Source: Pseudomonas furukawaii (lineage in GTDB: Bacteria > Pseudomonadota > Gammaproteobacteria > Pseudomonadales > Pseudomonadaceae). From it: DNA of 64,000 nucleotides. A model generated the notes under the pieces. The model was not told where the DNA came from and did not search any database. It saw only the letters and a list, made by a program, of their open reading frames with translations. Below are positions 8,032 to 16,413 of the stretch, piece by piece. The stretch covers positions 1,612,001 through 1,676,000 of the forward strand of contig NZ_AP014862.1 in the NCBI RefSeq assembly GCF_002355475.1. Reading direction: 5' to 3'. The first letter of the stretch is position 1, and each line of letters opens with the position of its first letter. The translations under genes and the position numbers were made by a program.

Positions 8032-8695
8032 GGTGGGCCGTTCCCTCGGCTTCGGGAAATCCCAGGCGGGCGAGGTAGCCGCTGCGCTGCAACTGCTCGA
8101 ACCCGTAGGCGATGCTGCCGCAGAACACCTGGGGCTTCTGCTCGTAGTAGGTGCCCCAGTTCCCCTGGCCATCGCCCAGGCACTGCGGATCGGCCTTGCC
8201 CATCAGCATGGGTTCCAGTCCCAGTCGGCGGAAGCTGTTGATCAGGGCCGGCGCGCCGGTGAACACCACCCATTCCAGGCCGCGCTGGTGCAGCAGCCAG
8301 GTGACGGCAACGATGATCAGGCGGGCGTTGCCGGCATTGACGGAGGCGAGGTTGCCCACCTCCACCAGTCGACTGCGGCTGACCGGGTGACTGATGCGGC
8401 CGGCGATCAGGCTTTCGGCGGGCCCTTCCAGGTATTGCTCGAGGAACAGGGGCCCGGCGTCCCCGAGGCGGATGCCGGCGACGGCGCCCAGCGCGCCGTG
8501 ATGATTGCGCAGGGTCAGCAGTTCGGGCATGAACTGGCGGATATCGGCGCCGTGGGCGCTGAGGAAGCGGCGATGGACGAAGTCCTCCGCCTGGTCGCGC
8601 CCGCTGTCTCCGGCCAGCAGCAGGGACAGGTTGTATTGCTGCGCGTTCTGACCGAAATGAAGGGGAAACAGGTCGTTCCACTCGGCGCTGCTCAT
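8021..8695 (-). CDS. 'Thermostable hemolysin' family protein, GNAT/acyl-homoserine-lactone-synthase-like
   Basis: 224 residues. The sequence matches the layout of the thermostable hemolysin family (Pfam T_hemolysin): an AVAGIRLG segment, FLEQYLEGPAE, the core SRLVEVGNLASVNAGNAR and VVFTGAPALINSFRRLGLEP. The fold is GNAT-like and related to LuxI-type autoinducer synthases, so an N-acyltransferase role is more likely than pore formation. It is the first gene of the seven-gene operon, directly followed by an acyl-activating enzyme that could supply its acyl donor. No signal peptide is visible, which also argues against a secreted hemolysin. Confidence 0.75.
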   Translation of the reverse strand: MSSAEWNDLFPLHFGQNAQQYNLSLLLAGDSGRDQAEDFVHRRFLSAHGADIRQFMPELLTLRNHHGALGAVAGIRLGDAGPLFLEQYLEGPAESLIAGRISHPVSRSRLVEVGNLASVNAGNARLIIVAVTWLLHQRGLEWVVFTGAPALINSFRRLGLEPMLMGKADPQCLGDGQGNWGTYYEQKPQVFCGSIAYGFEQLQRSGYLARLGFPEAEGTAHHAA

Positions 8696-8779
8696 GGGGC
8701 CCTCCAGGGCTCGTGGCGTGTTGGAGGGCAGTATCGGTGCGAAGTCTTAAGGGACCCTGAAGATGCCCGGCATCCCGTT

Positions 8780-9697
8780 TCAGCCGTCGAGTGCGATGCG
8801 GAAGCCGTTCCCGCCCAGCGCCTTGACGCGGTACATCGCCTGGTCCGCCGCCGCCAGCAAGGTCTTGCTGTCGGCGCCGTGCCCAGGGTGGCGGGCGATG
8901 CCGATGCTGGCGGAAATCCGGTTGGTGTTGCCGTCGAGGTGGAAGGGGCGGGCGATGCGGCGGTTGATGCCGGCGGCCAGGCGCGCCAGGTCGTCATCGT
9001 CGAGGGGGCCCTGGAGCAGCACCACGAATTCGTCGCCGGACAGGCGCGCCACCAGGTCGCTGCGGCGCACGCCGCTTTTCAGGCGGCCGGCCACCGCCTG
9101 CAGCAGCTTGTCGCCGTGGGCGTGGCCAAGGTTGTCGTTGACCGGCTTGAATCGGTCCAGATCGACGAACATCACCGTGACCGGTACTTCGCCGCCGGCC
9201 GCCTCATGGATCGCCTGGTCCAGGCGCTCGAGGAACAGGCGACGGTTCGGCAATTCGGTGAGGGCGTCGTGGTAGGCCTCGAAGCGCATCCGCGAACGTT
9301 CCTGGTCGGCCTGGGTGAAGCTGTGCTGGATGGCGATGAAGTGGGTGATCCGCCCCTGGTCGTCCAGCAACGGCGTGATCACCTGGTTGACCTGATAGAA
9401 GCTGCCGTCCCGGGCCCGTTCCAGCAGTTCGCCCTGCCAGGGTCTGCCGTCCAGCACGGTGTTCCACAGGTTCTTGTAGAAGTCGCGGTCCTGTCGGCCG
9501 GATTTCAGCAGGGCGGGGGTCCTGCCGATCAGCTCGCTCAGGTCGTAGCCGCTGATGCGGAGGAAGGCCGAGTTGGCCCATTCGATGCGTCCCCTGCGGT
9601 CAGTGATGAGGATGGCATTGGCGGCGCCCTCCATGGCCCTGGCCAGTAACTGCCGGTCGTACGCGTTCAATGGGGTACTCCCGCGTTGCGGTGGCAT
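8780..9697 (-). CDS. PAS-GGDEF diguanylate cyclase (SGDEF variant)
   Basis: 305 residues, cytoplasmic. A PAS domain (about 18-128) contains AILITDRRGRIEWANSAF. The GGDEF domain (about 138-302) begins with YHDALTELPNRRLF and carries SGDEF instead of GGDEF in VARLSGDEFVVLL, with the inhibitory RxxD site (RRSD) five residues before it. Ser in the first position is tolerated in several active cyclases, so c-di-GMP synthesis from GTP is plausible. It is transcribed alone, about 80 bp upstream of the seven-gene operon and on the same strand. Confidence 0.88.
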   Translation of the reverse strand: MPPQRGSTPLNAYDRQLLARAMEGAANAILITDRRGRIEWANSAFLRISGYDLSELIGRTPALLKSGRQDRDFYKNLWNTVLDGRPWQGELLERARDGSFYQVNQVITPLLDDQGRITHFIAIQHSFTQADQERSRMRFEAYHDALTELPNRRLFLERLDQAIHEAAGGEVPVTVMFVDLDRFKPVNDNLGHAHGDKLLQAVAGRLKSGVRRSDLVARLSGDEFVVLLQGPLDDDDLARLAAGINRRIARPFHLDGNTNRISASIGIARHPGHGADSKTLLAAADQAMYRVKALGGNGFRIALDG

Positions 9698-9854
9698 TCA
9701 GCTTTCACCTTATGCCCGGGCGTCGTCGGCTTTCTTGATGGATATCAGCGGCTCATGGCCAGGGGCCATTGCGCGTTTGACCCAGGACAAGGTAGTCGAC
9801 GATTTGACGGCTAGAGTTGCCAGACTGGACTCGAAAAGAAGGATGGCAATCGAC

Positions 9855-11240
9855 ATGGGCACCCATCTCAGCTTTCTCGGCGGCGCCGGCACCGTGACCG
9901 GCAGCAAGTACCTGCTGGAACACGAGGGCCGACGGGTCCTGGTGGATTGTGGGCTGTTCCAGGGCTACAAGGCCCTGCGCCTGCGCAACTGGGATTCCTT
10001 TCCCATTCGCCCCCACCGGATCGATGCGGTGGTGCTGACCCATGCCCATCTGGATCACAGTGGTTACCTGCCGGCCCTGGTGCGCGACGGTTTTCGGGGA
10101 CCCATCTATGCCACCGAAGCGACCTGCGAGCTGGCGCACATCATGCTGCGCGACAGTGCCCGGCTGCAGGAGGAGGAAGCCGAGTACGCCAACCGCCGTG
10201 GCTATACCCGCCACCACCCGGCCAAGCCCCTGTACACGGAGGCCGATGCCGAGCGGGCGCTGAAGCTGCTGCGTCCCTTCGCCCTGCATCGCCGCCATGA
10301 GATCGTCAGCGGCATGTCCCTGCTGCTGCGCCCGGCCGGGCATATCCTGGGTGCCTCCATGGTGGAGCTGACGGTCGGCGGGCGGCGCGTCCTGTTCTCG
10401 GGCGACCTGGGGCGCCCCGACGACCCGCTGATGGTCGCGCCGGAGGTGGTGAAGGGGGCCGATATCCTGTTGGTGGAGTCCACCTACGGCAACCGCCGGC
10501 ACCCGACGGAGGACACCCTCACGGTGCTCGCGGATGTGGTCAACCGGACGGCCCTTCGCCACGGCATCGTGGTGGTGCCGTCCTTCGCCGTGGGGCGCGC
10601 GCAATTGTTGATGTACCTGCTCCACCGCCTCAAGCAGGAGGCACGTATCCCCGACCTGCCGATCTACCTCAACAGCCCCATGGCCACGGATGTGACCGCC
10701 CTGTACCAGCGCTTCCACGATCAGCACCGGCTGACCCGCGAGCAATGCCGGGATGTGTGCCAGGTGGCGCATTTCGTCCGGACGGTGGACGAGTCCAAGC
10801 GCCTGGAGCAGATGCGCTCGCCTGCGGTGATCATCGCCGGCAGCGGCATGGCCACCGGTGGGCGGGTGCTGCACCACCTGAAGGCGCTGGCGCCGAACGA
10901 GCGCAACACCATCCTGCTGTCGGGCTTCCAGGCCGGCGGAACCCGGGGGGCGCTCATCGCATCGGGCGCGCGTGAGGTGCGCATCCATGGCGAGGACATA
11001 CCCATCCGCGCGGAGGTCGTCGCCCTGGAAAACCTTTCGGCCCATGCCGATGCCGGGGAAATCCTCGATTGGCTGGGAGGCTTCGAGCATCCGCCCCGGC
11101 ATTGTTTCGTGGTCCACGGCGAACCCGACGCCGCCGATTGCCTGCGCCGCCGCATCAGCCAGGAACTGGGCTGGTCGGTGTCCGTGGCCGAACATCGTCA
11201 GCGGGTGTCCCTGGATGATCTGTACGAGGAGGAGGACTGA
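9855..11240 (+). CDS. Beta-CASP metallo-beta-lactamase-fold hydrolase (RNA-processing type)
   Basis: 461 residues from the ATG at 9855, which has AGAAGGA 11 bp upstream; an ATG at 9843 (four codons longer) is the alternative. The N-terminal FLGGAGTVTGSKYLLE and LTHAHLDHSGYLPAL give the HxHxDH zinc motif. SGDLGRPDDPL, STYGNRRHP and the C-terminal GSGMATGGRVLHH, LSAHADAGEI and FVVHGEPDA are the beta-CASP and RMMBL-like parts. This matches the YSH1/CPSF-like bacterial family, predicted zinc-dependent RNases. The gene is monocistronic and followed by an intrinsic terminator. Confidence 0.88.
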   Translation: MGTHLSFLGGAGTVTGSKYLLEHEGRRVLVDCGLFQGYKALRLRNWDSFPIRPHRIDAVVLTHAHLDHSGYLPALVRDGFRGPIYATEATCELAHIMLRDSARLQEEEAEYANRRGYTRHHPAKPLYTEADAERALKLLRPFALHRRHEIVSGMSLLLRPAGHILGASMVELTVGGRRVLFSGDLGRPDDPLMVAPEVVKGADILLVESTYGNRRHPTEDTLTVLADVVNRTALRHGIVVVPSFAVGRAQLLMYLLHRLKQEARIPDLPIYLNSPMATDVTALYQRFHDQHRLTREQCRDVCQVAHFVRTVDESKRLEQMRSPAVIIAGSGMATGGRVLHHLKALAPNERNTILLSGFQAGGTRGALIASGAREVRIHGEDIPIRAEVVALENLSAHADAGEILDWLGGFEHPPRHCFVVHGEPDAADCLRRRISQELGWSVSVAEHRQRVSLDDLYEEED

Positions 11241-11338
11241 CACCCAATGGTCGTGAATCCGTCATCGCTGATTCATCGGCGATGGGCATCCTGAATCCAG
11301 GAACAGAAAGGGCACAGGATGTGCCAGGGTGCAAACTG

Positions 11339-11367
11339 AAGCTGCCGGCGATGGCAGCTTTTTTTTT
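11339..11367 (+). terminator. Intrinsic terminator after the metallo-hydrolase gene
   Basis: Perfect 8-bp stem AAGCTGCC/GGCAGCTT with a 6-nt loop followed by nine T residues, about 100 bp after the stop at 11240. The T-run is also the left flank of the inverted-end element described next. Confidence 0.85.
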
Positions 11368-11894
11368 GGTTATTCGCGGATAATCGGGGAACTCCTGTTC
11401 ACACTGGATTGGCGATTTTGCGTGGCGCCCTGACCAACTCCCAGTCTGCGGATACCACCCTCTCCCCCCGCCCCTCTCCCAGAAGAGGAGAGGGGTGACT
11501 CGCGCCGGCAGGGGACCAGTCATCCTGCTGCGCAAACCGATCTGAAACCAGGCGAAGAAGATGACGCCGCGCGAAGTGCCCCGTCAGGAGGCCGAGCGGA
11601 TTCGTCGTGCAGGGGGACGAGCGGCATGGATGCCGCGAGAGGCGTGTGGGGTCATGGATGGCCCCTCGCGCCGTGCCCCCGGAGCGACGATGCAGCGAGG
11701 GGACCCGGCAAAGCCGGGCCGGATGCAGGGGCAAGCCATTTGGTTCCTTTCGGCGATTGAGAAAGGGACTCGCCCGGGAGGGCGAAACAGCAACTCGCAG
11801 CCTGCGCGGAAATGAGCCGAGCACCCACAAAACCTGACGCCGGTTCGACAATCCGGCTTGAGCAAGCCCCTTCCCCGATAATCTGCGAAGAACC
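11368..11894. mobile_element. 527-bp transposase-free element with inverted ends (MITE-like)
   Basis: The left end GGTTATTCGCGGATAATC (from 11368) and the reverse complement of the right end (11894 backwards, GGTTCTTCGCAGATTATC) match at 19 of 22 positions to GGGG. Both ends abut T-runs (11359-11367 and 11895-11902), so an 8-nt T duplication is possible. Inside are stacked hairpins: CCCGGC-AAA-GCCGGG near 11705-11721, TCGCCC-GGGA-GGGCGA near 11772-11788, and an arm around GGGGTCATGGATGGCCCC near 11650-11667. No transposase or credible ORF. This internal structured stretch looks like a repeat family common in pseudomonads, from memory rather than from a search. Confidence 0.5.
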
Positions 11895-11902
11895 TTTTTT
11901 TT

Positions 11903-11957
11903 GGTTCTTCGCAGGAGCCGGCTTGCCGGCGAAAGGCGCGGAGGTATTCGCGGGCGA
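11903..11957. repeat. REP-type repeat beside hemO
   Basis: GGAGCCGGCTTGCCGGCGAA (11914-11933) is the same REP core found at 1061, 1138 and 26.5-27.0 kb. It lies between the inverted-end element and the hemO stop codon (11959). With the upstream arm CTGCGAAGAACC it makes a 12-bp perfect inverted repeat around eight Ts (11883-11914). Confidence 0.6.
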
Positions 11958-11958
11958 G

Positions 11959-12537
11959 TCAGGCGTTCTCGGTGGCGTAGCTGTGCTGCAGCAGCCGCGC
12001 GAAGCGCTCGAAGGCGGCGAGGGCGCCGGCATCCGCCTGGCGTTCTTCTTCGGCGCTGAGGGCCAGGCCGTCGAGGAGACGGGTGAAGGTCTTCCAGCCC
12101 TCGGCGCGGCCACCTTCCGGCTCGCCCAGGTGGCGGGCGCCGAAGGTTTCGCCGAGGCCCAGGGCGGCCACGCGCCTGATCAGGAAGGCGGCGCCAAGCT
12201 TGGATCCCTCGGAGACGAAGAGCCAGCCCAGGGCTTCGGCCCGGCTGACGCCTTCCGGAGCGCCGGCCACCGGGGCCGGAACCCCGGCGCCGAGGTCGGC
12301 CAGGTCGTCACGGGCCTGGGCGGCGCGGCAGCGGGCCGGCAGGTCGGGAAACAGCTGCACCAGGGCGGGGTCACGGTAGAGGGGCTGGAGTTCGCTCTGG
12401 AACAGGTACTGGGCCTGGACGAACCGCGCGAAGTTCTCCCGGCTGGAAAACGGGTCCTGGGCTTTCACCGCCGCGTCGAGGCGGCTGTGAGGTTCGTGGG
12501 TGATCTGGTTCAGTCGCTGGGAGCGTAGCTGGGTCAT
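11959..12537 (-). CDS. hemO: Biliverdin-producing haem oxygenase
   Basis: 192 residues from the ATG at 12537. It closely resembles Pseudomonas HemO/PigA: LRSQRLNQITHEPHSRLD near the N-terminus includes the proximal haem His in EPHSRLD, then FARFVQAQYLFQ, and the strongly conserved ALGWLFVSEGSKLGAAFL and FGARHLGEPEGGRAEGWK. The enzyme opens haem with reductant and O2 to biliverdin, CO and iron in the cytoplasm. It is the last gene of the sigma/anti-sigma/receptor locus, 95 bp after the receptor gene, so imported haem is degraded by the product of its own locus. Iron control through Fur is expected. Confidence 0.92.
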   Translation of the reverse strand: MTQLRSQRLNQITHEPHSRLDAAVKAQDPFSSRENFARFVQAQYLFQSELQPLYRDPALVQLFPDLPARCRAAQARDDLADLGAGVPAPVAGAPEGVSRAEALGWLFVSEGSKLGAAFLIRRVAALGLGETFGARHLGEPEGGRAEGWKTFTRLLDGLALSAEEERQADAGALAAFERFARLLQHSYATENA

Positions 12538-12632
12538 GGGATGTCCTGTGGATAAGGGTTCAGTTGACGAGACGATGCAGGTTGGCCGGCGCGTAAAATG
12601 GCCCCCCTCACGGCGAAAGGGGCGGGGCCGGG

Positions 12633-15236
12633 TCAGATGTCCCACACCAGGTTCACCGAGAAGTTGCGGCCCGGCCGGGTCAGGCGGTCGAGGTTGGCAG
12701 GGCTCAGCACCGAGGCCTCGCCCACGCTGTCGTAGCCGCGCACGTCATCCCACTGCCAGTACTGCTTGTCGGTCAGGTTGAACAGGCCGGCGTTCAGGGT
12801 CAGGTCTTCGGTGAGCCTGTAGTAGCCGGTCAGGTCGAGGATGCCGTAGCCCGGGGTCTTGAACTGGCCGCTGGTGCCATCCGGAGCGTTGAAGGCGCTG
12901 TCGTCGACACGGGTCTTGCGCTTGACCAGGGTCCAGTTCAGCAACGCGCCGTAGCGCGCCTGTTCGTAGCCCAGGCCGAACACGCCGGTGAGCGGGTTGA
13001 CGCTGTTCAGCGGCTCGCCATTGTCCTTGTTGCGACCCTGGGCGTAGGCCACCGAGCCGTTGGCGTAGAGGCCGGCCGGGGCGCCGAAGCGGTCAAGGTT
13101 CAGGCGACCCCTGAGTTCCACGCCCTTGATGGTGGCGTGGTCGATGTTGTGGGTCTGGAAGGTCAGCTCATCGGAACCGGGGGCTATGGCGTCTTCGTCG
13201 ATCAGGTCGCGGTACCGGTTGTAGAACAGCGCGACGTCGAAGTAGCCCGCGTCGAAGTTGCCCCGCAGGCCAGCCTCGTAGCCCTGGCTGCGCTCGGGGT
13301 CGAGGTTGGGGTTGGGCTCCACGTGGTAGCCGCCGGCCAGGTTCTCGAAGCGCCCGTAGAGCGCCTTGGCGGTGGGGGTGCGGAAGCCCTGGGCGTACTG
13401 GCCGTACCAGAGGTAGTGGTCGTCGAAGGCGTAGGTGACGCCAAGCTTGGGCGACAGTTGGTGCCAGTCCTTCCCTTCGCGGCTGATCACGTCGTCATTG
13501 CTCTGTTGCACGGTTTCGAGGAATTCCTCGGTGATGTGCGGCTTGAGGCGGGTGTGGTCGTAGCGCAGGCCGGGCAGGAAGGTCCACTGGTTCCAGCGGA
13601 TCTCGTCCTGGACGAAGAGGGCGTAGGTGTCGATGGTCGGATCGGGGAAGTCGCTGCTGCGCGTCAGGCTGTCGCGGGCACTGGGGGCGCCGACGGCGGT
13701 ACAGCCAAGCCCCACCGCCAGGCAGGTGCCGCTGCCTTCGCGGTAGCCGGTGACCTTCTGCCGCTTGAGGGTGGTGCCGTAGGTGAGCAGGTGGTCCGTT
13801 TCACCCAGGGCGAAGGCCTTGTCCAGCTGAAGGTCGAAGACCCACTGGCGTTCCTTGTAGAGGGTGTCGCGGGTACGCAGCACCTGGCGGGTGATGGGGT
13901 AGTAGAACTCCTCGGTGCTCTGCTCGGTCCTGGCATCCTGGTAGTTCAGGCTCCAGCGGGCGTTGTCGGCCATCAGGCTGTCGAGGGCGAAGCGGTGTTC
14001 CAGGCCGAAGCGTTCGCGGGTGATGGTGTCGTTGCCCGTACGCCACTGGTACATGCCGCCCGGGAGGATGCTGCCGGGAATGGCCGGCTGGCCGTTGGAG
14101 TAGGGGCCGCCATAGGCGCTCTTCTGGTCGGTGTCGACGTCGTCCCGGTACTTCTCGTAGGTCAGCTGCAGGCGGTCGCTGTCGTTGTAGTTCCAGCCCA
14201 GCTTGGCCAGCAGGTTGGTGGTCTGCGCGTCTTCCGGATTGGCGCGGGTACGGTCGAGGCCGGTGCCCCCGTGCTCGCCGTAGGATTCGGTTTCGTGGCC
14301 GTTGCGCTGGCTGAGGTGGAGCAGGGCGTCGAACTGATCGCGGCGCCCGGCCAGGGTGGCGGAGGTCAGCCAGCTGTCGTCGGCGGAACTGTAGCCGCCC
14401 TTGAGGCGGGCGCCGGTGTCGCGTCCGTCCCGGATGATGTCGTCGGCGTCCAGGGTGTAGTAGCTCACCGCGCCGCCGATGGCGTTGCTGCCGTAGAGGG
14501 CCGAGGACGGACCGCGAAGGATCTCCACGCGCTTGACGATCTCCGGGTCCACGTAGTTGCGCCGGGTCTGGGCGTAGGGACCGTTGAAGAAGCCGTTGGG
14601 GATTTCCACGCCGTCCACCTGAGTCAGGACGCGGTCGCCGTCGATGCCTCGGATGTTGTAGCCGGTGAGGCCCGCACGCTGGCCGGTGCCACCCACGCTG
14701 ACGCCGGGCTCGTCACGCACGAGGTCCTTGATGCTGTTGACGTTGGCTCGGTCCAGCTGGTCGCGGCTCTTCACGCTGACGGTGACGGGTACCCGGCTGG
14801 CGCTCTGGGCGTGGCGGGTGGCGGAGACGGTGAGGGGTTGCAGTTCCAGGCCCGGGGCCGGGACCTTTTCCAGTACCACGTTGCGCTCACCGATGCTGCG
14901 GTACTCCAGGCCGGTACCCGCCAGCAGGCGGGTCAGGGCCTGCTGCGCCGGCAGGCGCCCGCTGATGCCGGGGGACACCCGGCCTTCCGCCAGTGCCGCC
15001 GGTAATCCCACCTGCCAGCCGGTGACGCCGCTGAAGGCGTTCAGGGCGGACACCAGGGGTTGGCGCGGGATGGCGAAGTCATAGCCCGGTTGCTGGTTTC
15101 GACTGCTGGTGGCCGGATTGTCGGCGGCCGTCGCCGGGATGATGGGGACCCCGGCCAGGGCGATGGACAGGGCCAGCAGGGACAGCGTGCGGGTGGACAG
15201 CCGGTGCTCGGCGGGGCTCCGGAATGGCTGGTTCAT
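12633..15236 (-). CDS. TonB-dependent haem receptor with N-terminal signalling (STN) domain
   Basis: 867 residues. A signal peptide ends at ATAA-DN (about residue 38). The STN/secretin-TonB domain (about 52-130; YDFAIPRQPLVSALNAFSG) interacts with the anti-sigma FecR-type protein. A TonB box-like stretch precedes the plug (about 150-265; IKDLVRDEPGVSVGG, NIRGIDGDRVLTQVDGVEIP), then a 22-strand barrel with an FRTPTAKALYGRFENL segment and C-terminal aromatic NLVWDI-type end. The family is the haem/haemoglobin receptor group (HxuA/HasR-like). Together with the sigma/anti-sigma pair and hemO it matches an hxuIRA-type haem-sensing system. No HasA-type haemophore gene is seen here. Confidence 0.88.
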   Translation of the reverse strand: MNQPFRSPAEHRLSTRTLSLLALSIALAGVPIIPATAADNPATSSRNQQPGYDFAIPRQPLVSALNAFSGVTGWQVGLPAALAEGRVSPGISGRLPAQQALTRLLAGTGLEYRSIGERNVVLEKVPAPGLELQPLTVSATRHAQSASRVPVTVSVKSRDQLDRANVNSIKDLVRDEPGVSVGGTGQRAGLTGYNIRGIDGDRVLTQVDGVEIPNGFFNGPYAQTRRNYVDPEIVKRVEILRGPSSALYGSNAIGGAVSYYTLDADDIIRDGRDTGARLKGGYSSADDSWLTSATLAGRRDQFDALLHLSQRNGHETESYGEHGGTGLDRTRANPEDAQTTNLLAKLGWNYNDSDRLQLTYEKYRDDVDTDQKSAYGGPYSNGQPAIPGSILPGGMYQWRTGNDTITRERFGLEHRFALDSLMADNARWSLNYQDARTEQSTEEFYYPITRQVLRTRDTLYKERQWVFDLQLDKAFALGETDHLLTYGTTLKRQKVTGYREGSGTCLAVGLGCTAVGAPSARDSLTRSSDFPDPTIDTYALFVQDEIRWNQWTFLPGLRYDHTRLKPHITEEFLETVQQSNDDVISREGKDWHQLSPKLGVTYAFDDHYLWYGQYAQGFRTPTAKALYGRFENLAGGYHVEPNPNLDPERSQGYEAGLRGNFDAGYFDVALFYNRYRDLIDEDAIAPGSDELTFQTHNIDHATIKGVELRGRLNLDRFGAPAGLYANGSVAYAQGRNKDNGEPLNSVNPLTGVFGLGYEQARYGALLNWTLVKRKTRVDDSAFNAPDGTSGQFKTPGYGILDLTGYYRLTEDLTLNAGLFNLTDKQYWQWDDVRGYDSVGEASVLSPANLDRLTRPGRNFSVNLVWDI

Positions 15237-15271
15237 GGAAGGCTCTCTTGTCAGTCCGTCTTTTGGTTATT

Positions 15272-15290
15272 AATGCGAATCAATTGCATT
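15272..15290 (-). promoter_or_regulatory. Fur-box-like operator upstream of the haem receptor
   Basis: AATGCGAATCAATTGCATT is a 19-bp imperfect palindrome (AATGC...GCATT) close to the Fur consensus, 36 bp upstream of the receptor start codon. It suggests direct iron repression of the receptor and hemO in addition to the sigma factor. Confidence 0.65.
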
Positions 15291-15390
15291 GGCTTTTGAC
15301 GGGACGAACGAGCCTTCTCGGTTGCGTAAAAATAATTTCGACGGGGGCGGGCCAGGCCGTGGCGCGGGCGGGCCGGAACCCGCCGGGCGC

Positions 15391-16413
15391 TCAGTCGAGG
15401 ATCAGCAGCGCGGGGTATTCGTGGAGCCGCGCGGAGGTGACCTGGGCCAGGGAACGAACCACGCCGATCGGGTCGTCGAGGCGGTAGTTGCCGGTGACCT
15501 TGACCTGGCCCAGGTCATCGTCGGCGCTGAGGATCCAGCCCGGGTAGTAGCGGCGCAGTTCCACCAGGACCTGGCTCAGGGGGCAATCCTCGAACACCAG
15601 GCGGCCGCGCACCCAGGCAAGCTCCTGGTCCAGGTCGCCCTGGCGCGGATCGCCAAAACCCTCGGGACCGATGCGGATGCTGTCCCCGGCCCGCAGGCTG
15701 ACCCGGGCGCCGTCCTGGCGGCTGCTGAGGTCGACGCTGCCATGGTGGACGCTGACTTCCGCGGCGTTGCCCAGGTAGCGCACGGCGAAGGCGGTGCCGC
15801 GCACCGACACCTGGACCGGCCCGGCCTCCACCTCGAAGGGGCGATCGGGGTCCCGGGCCACGTCGAAGTAGGCCTCGCCCCGGAAGAGGCGGGCGATGCG
15901 CCGCTGGTCGTCGATGCGGCTGGAGAGGGCGGAGTCGGTGTTGAGCAGGACCCTGGAACCGTCGGCCAGTTGCAGGTTCTGGCGCTCGCCCACGTCGGTC
16001 AGGTGGTCGGCCCTGAGGCGTAGCGGCAGGTCGCTCTCCAGGGCGGCGGCCACCGCCAGCACCAGGCCGGCGGCCAGGGTCAGGGGCTTGAGCAGTCGCC
16101 GCCGGGCGGGCCGCGGCGGCTGCAGGCCGGCCTCCAGCTCCCGCGCGATGTCCGCCAGCGCGGGCGATTGCCAGATGCCCCGAGCCTTGTCGAAGGCCGC
16201 GCGATGCGCCGGGGCGCGCTCGATCCAGGCCTGGAACTGCGCGCGATCGAGGTCGTCGGCGTCCTCGAGGCGGATCAGCCAGTCGAGGGCTTCAGCCATC
16301 ACGGCGTCGTCGAGTACGTGGCTGCCGGGGGCGGCGGACTGGGGCATCGGGAAATCCTCGAACGCGGGGAGCGCCATTTTCAGCGCGCGACGGGGGGAGC
16401 GAAAGCCCATCAT
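15391..16413 (-). CDS. FecR-family anti-sigma factor
   Basis: 340 residues starting at ATG 16413, which overlaps the sigma factor stop by 4 bp (ATGA). An N-terminal cytoplasmic domain (about 30-95; ALDWLIRLEDADDLDRAQFQ, AHRAAFDKARGIWQ) binds sigma, a single TM segment lies at about 120-140 (LTLAAGLVLAVAAAL), the periplasmic FecR domain follows (LADGSRVLLNTDSALSSRI, FRGEAYFDVARDPDRPF), and a C-terminal STN-like part contacts the receptor. It relays receptor occupancy to the ECF sigma factor. Internal Met codons at about 13 and 23 are alternative starts. Confidence 0.9.
   Translation of the reverse strand: MMGFRSPRRALKMALPAFEDFPMPQSAAPGSHVLDDAVMAEALDWLIRLEDADDLDRAQFQAWIERAPAHRAAFDKARGIWQSPALADIARELEAGLQPPRPARRRLLKPLTLAAGLVLAVAAALESDLPLRLRADHLTDVGERQNLQLADGSRVLLNTDSALSSRIDDQRRIARLFRGEAYFDVARDPDRPFEVEAGPVQVSVRGTAFAVRYLGNAAEVSVHHGSVDLSSRQDGARVSLRAGDSIRIGPEGFGDPRQGDLDQELAWVRGRLVFEDCPLSQVLVELRRYYPGWILSADDDLGQVKVTGNYRLDDPIGVVRSLAQVTSARLHEYPALLILD

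Noticed and set aside
11883-11914. Perfect 12-bp hairpin with T8 loop as an intrinsic terminator
   Set aside because: The Ts are in the loop, not after the stem, and no gene ends immediately before it.
13137-15005. 622-codon plus-strand frame opposite the haem receptor
   Set aside because: Shadow of the receptor gene, which has a signal peptide, STN, plug and barrel motifs.
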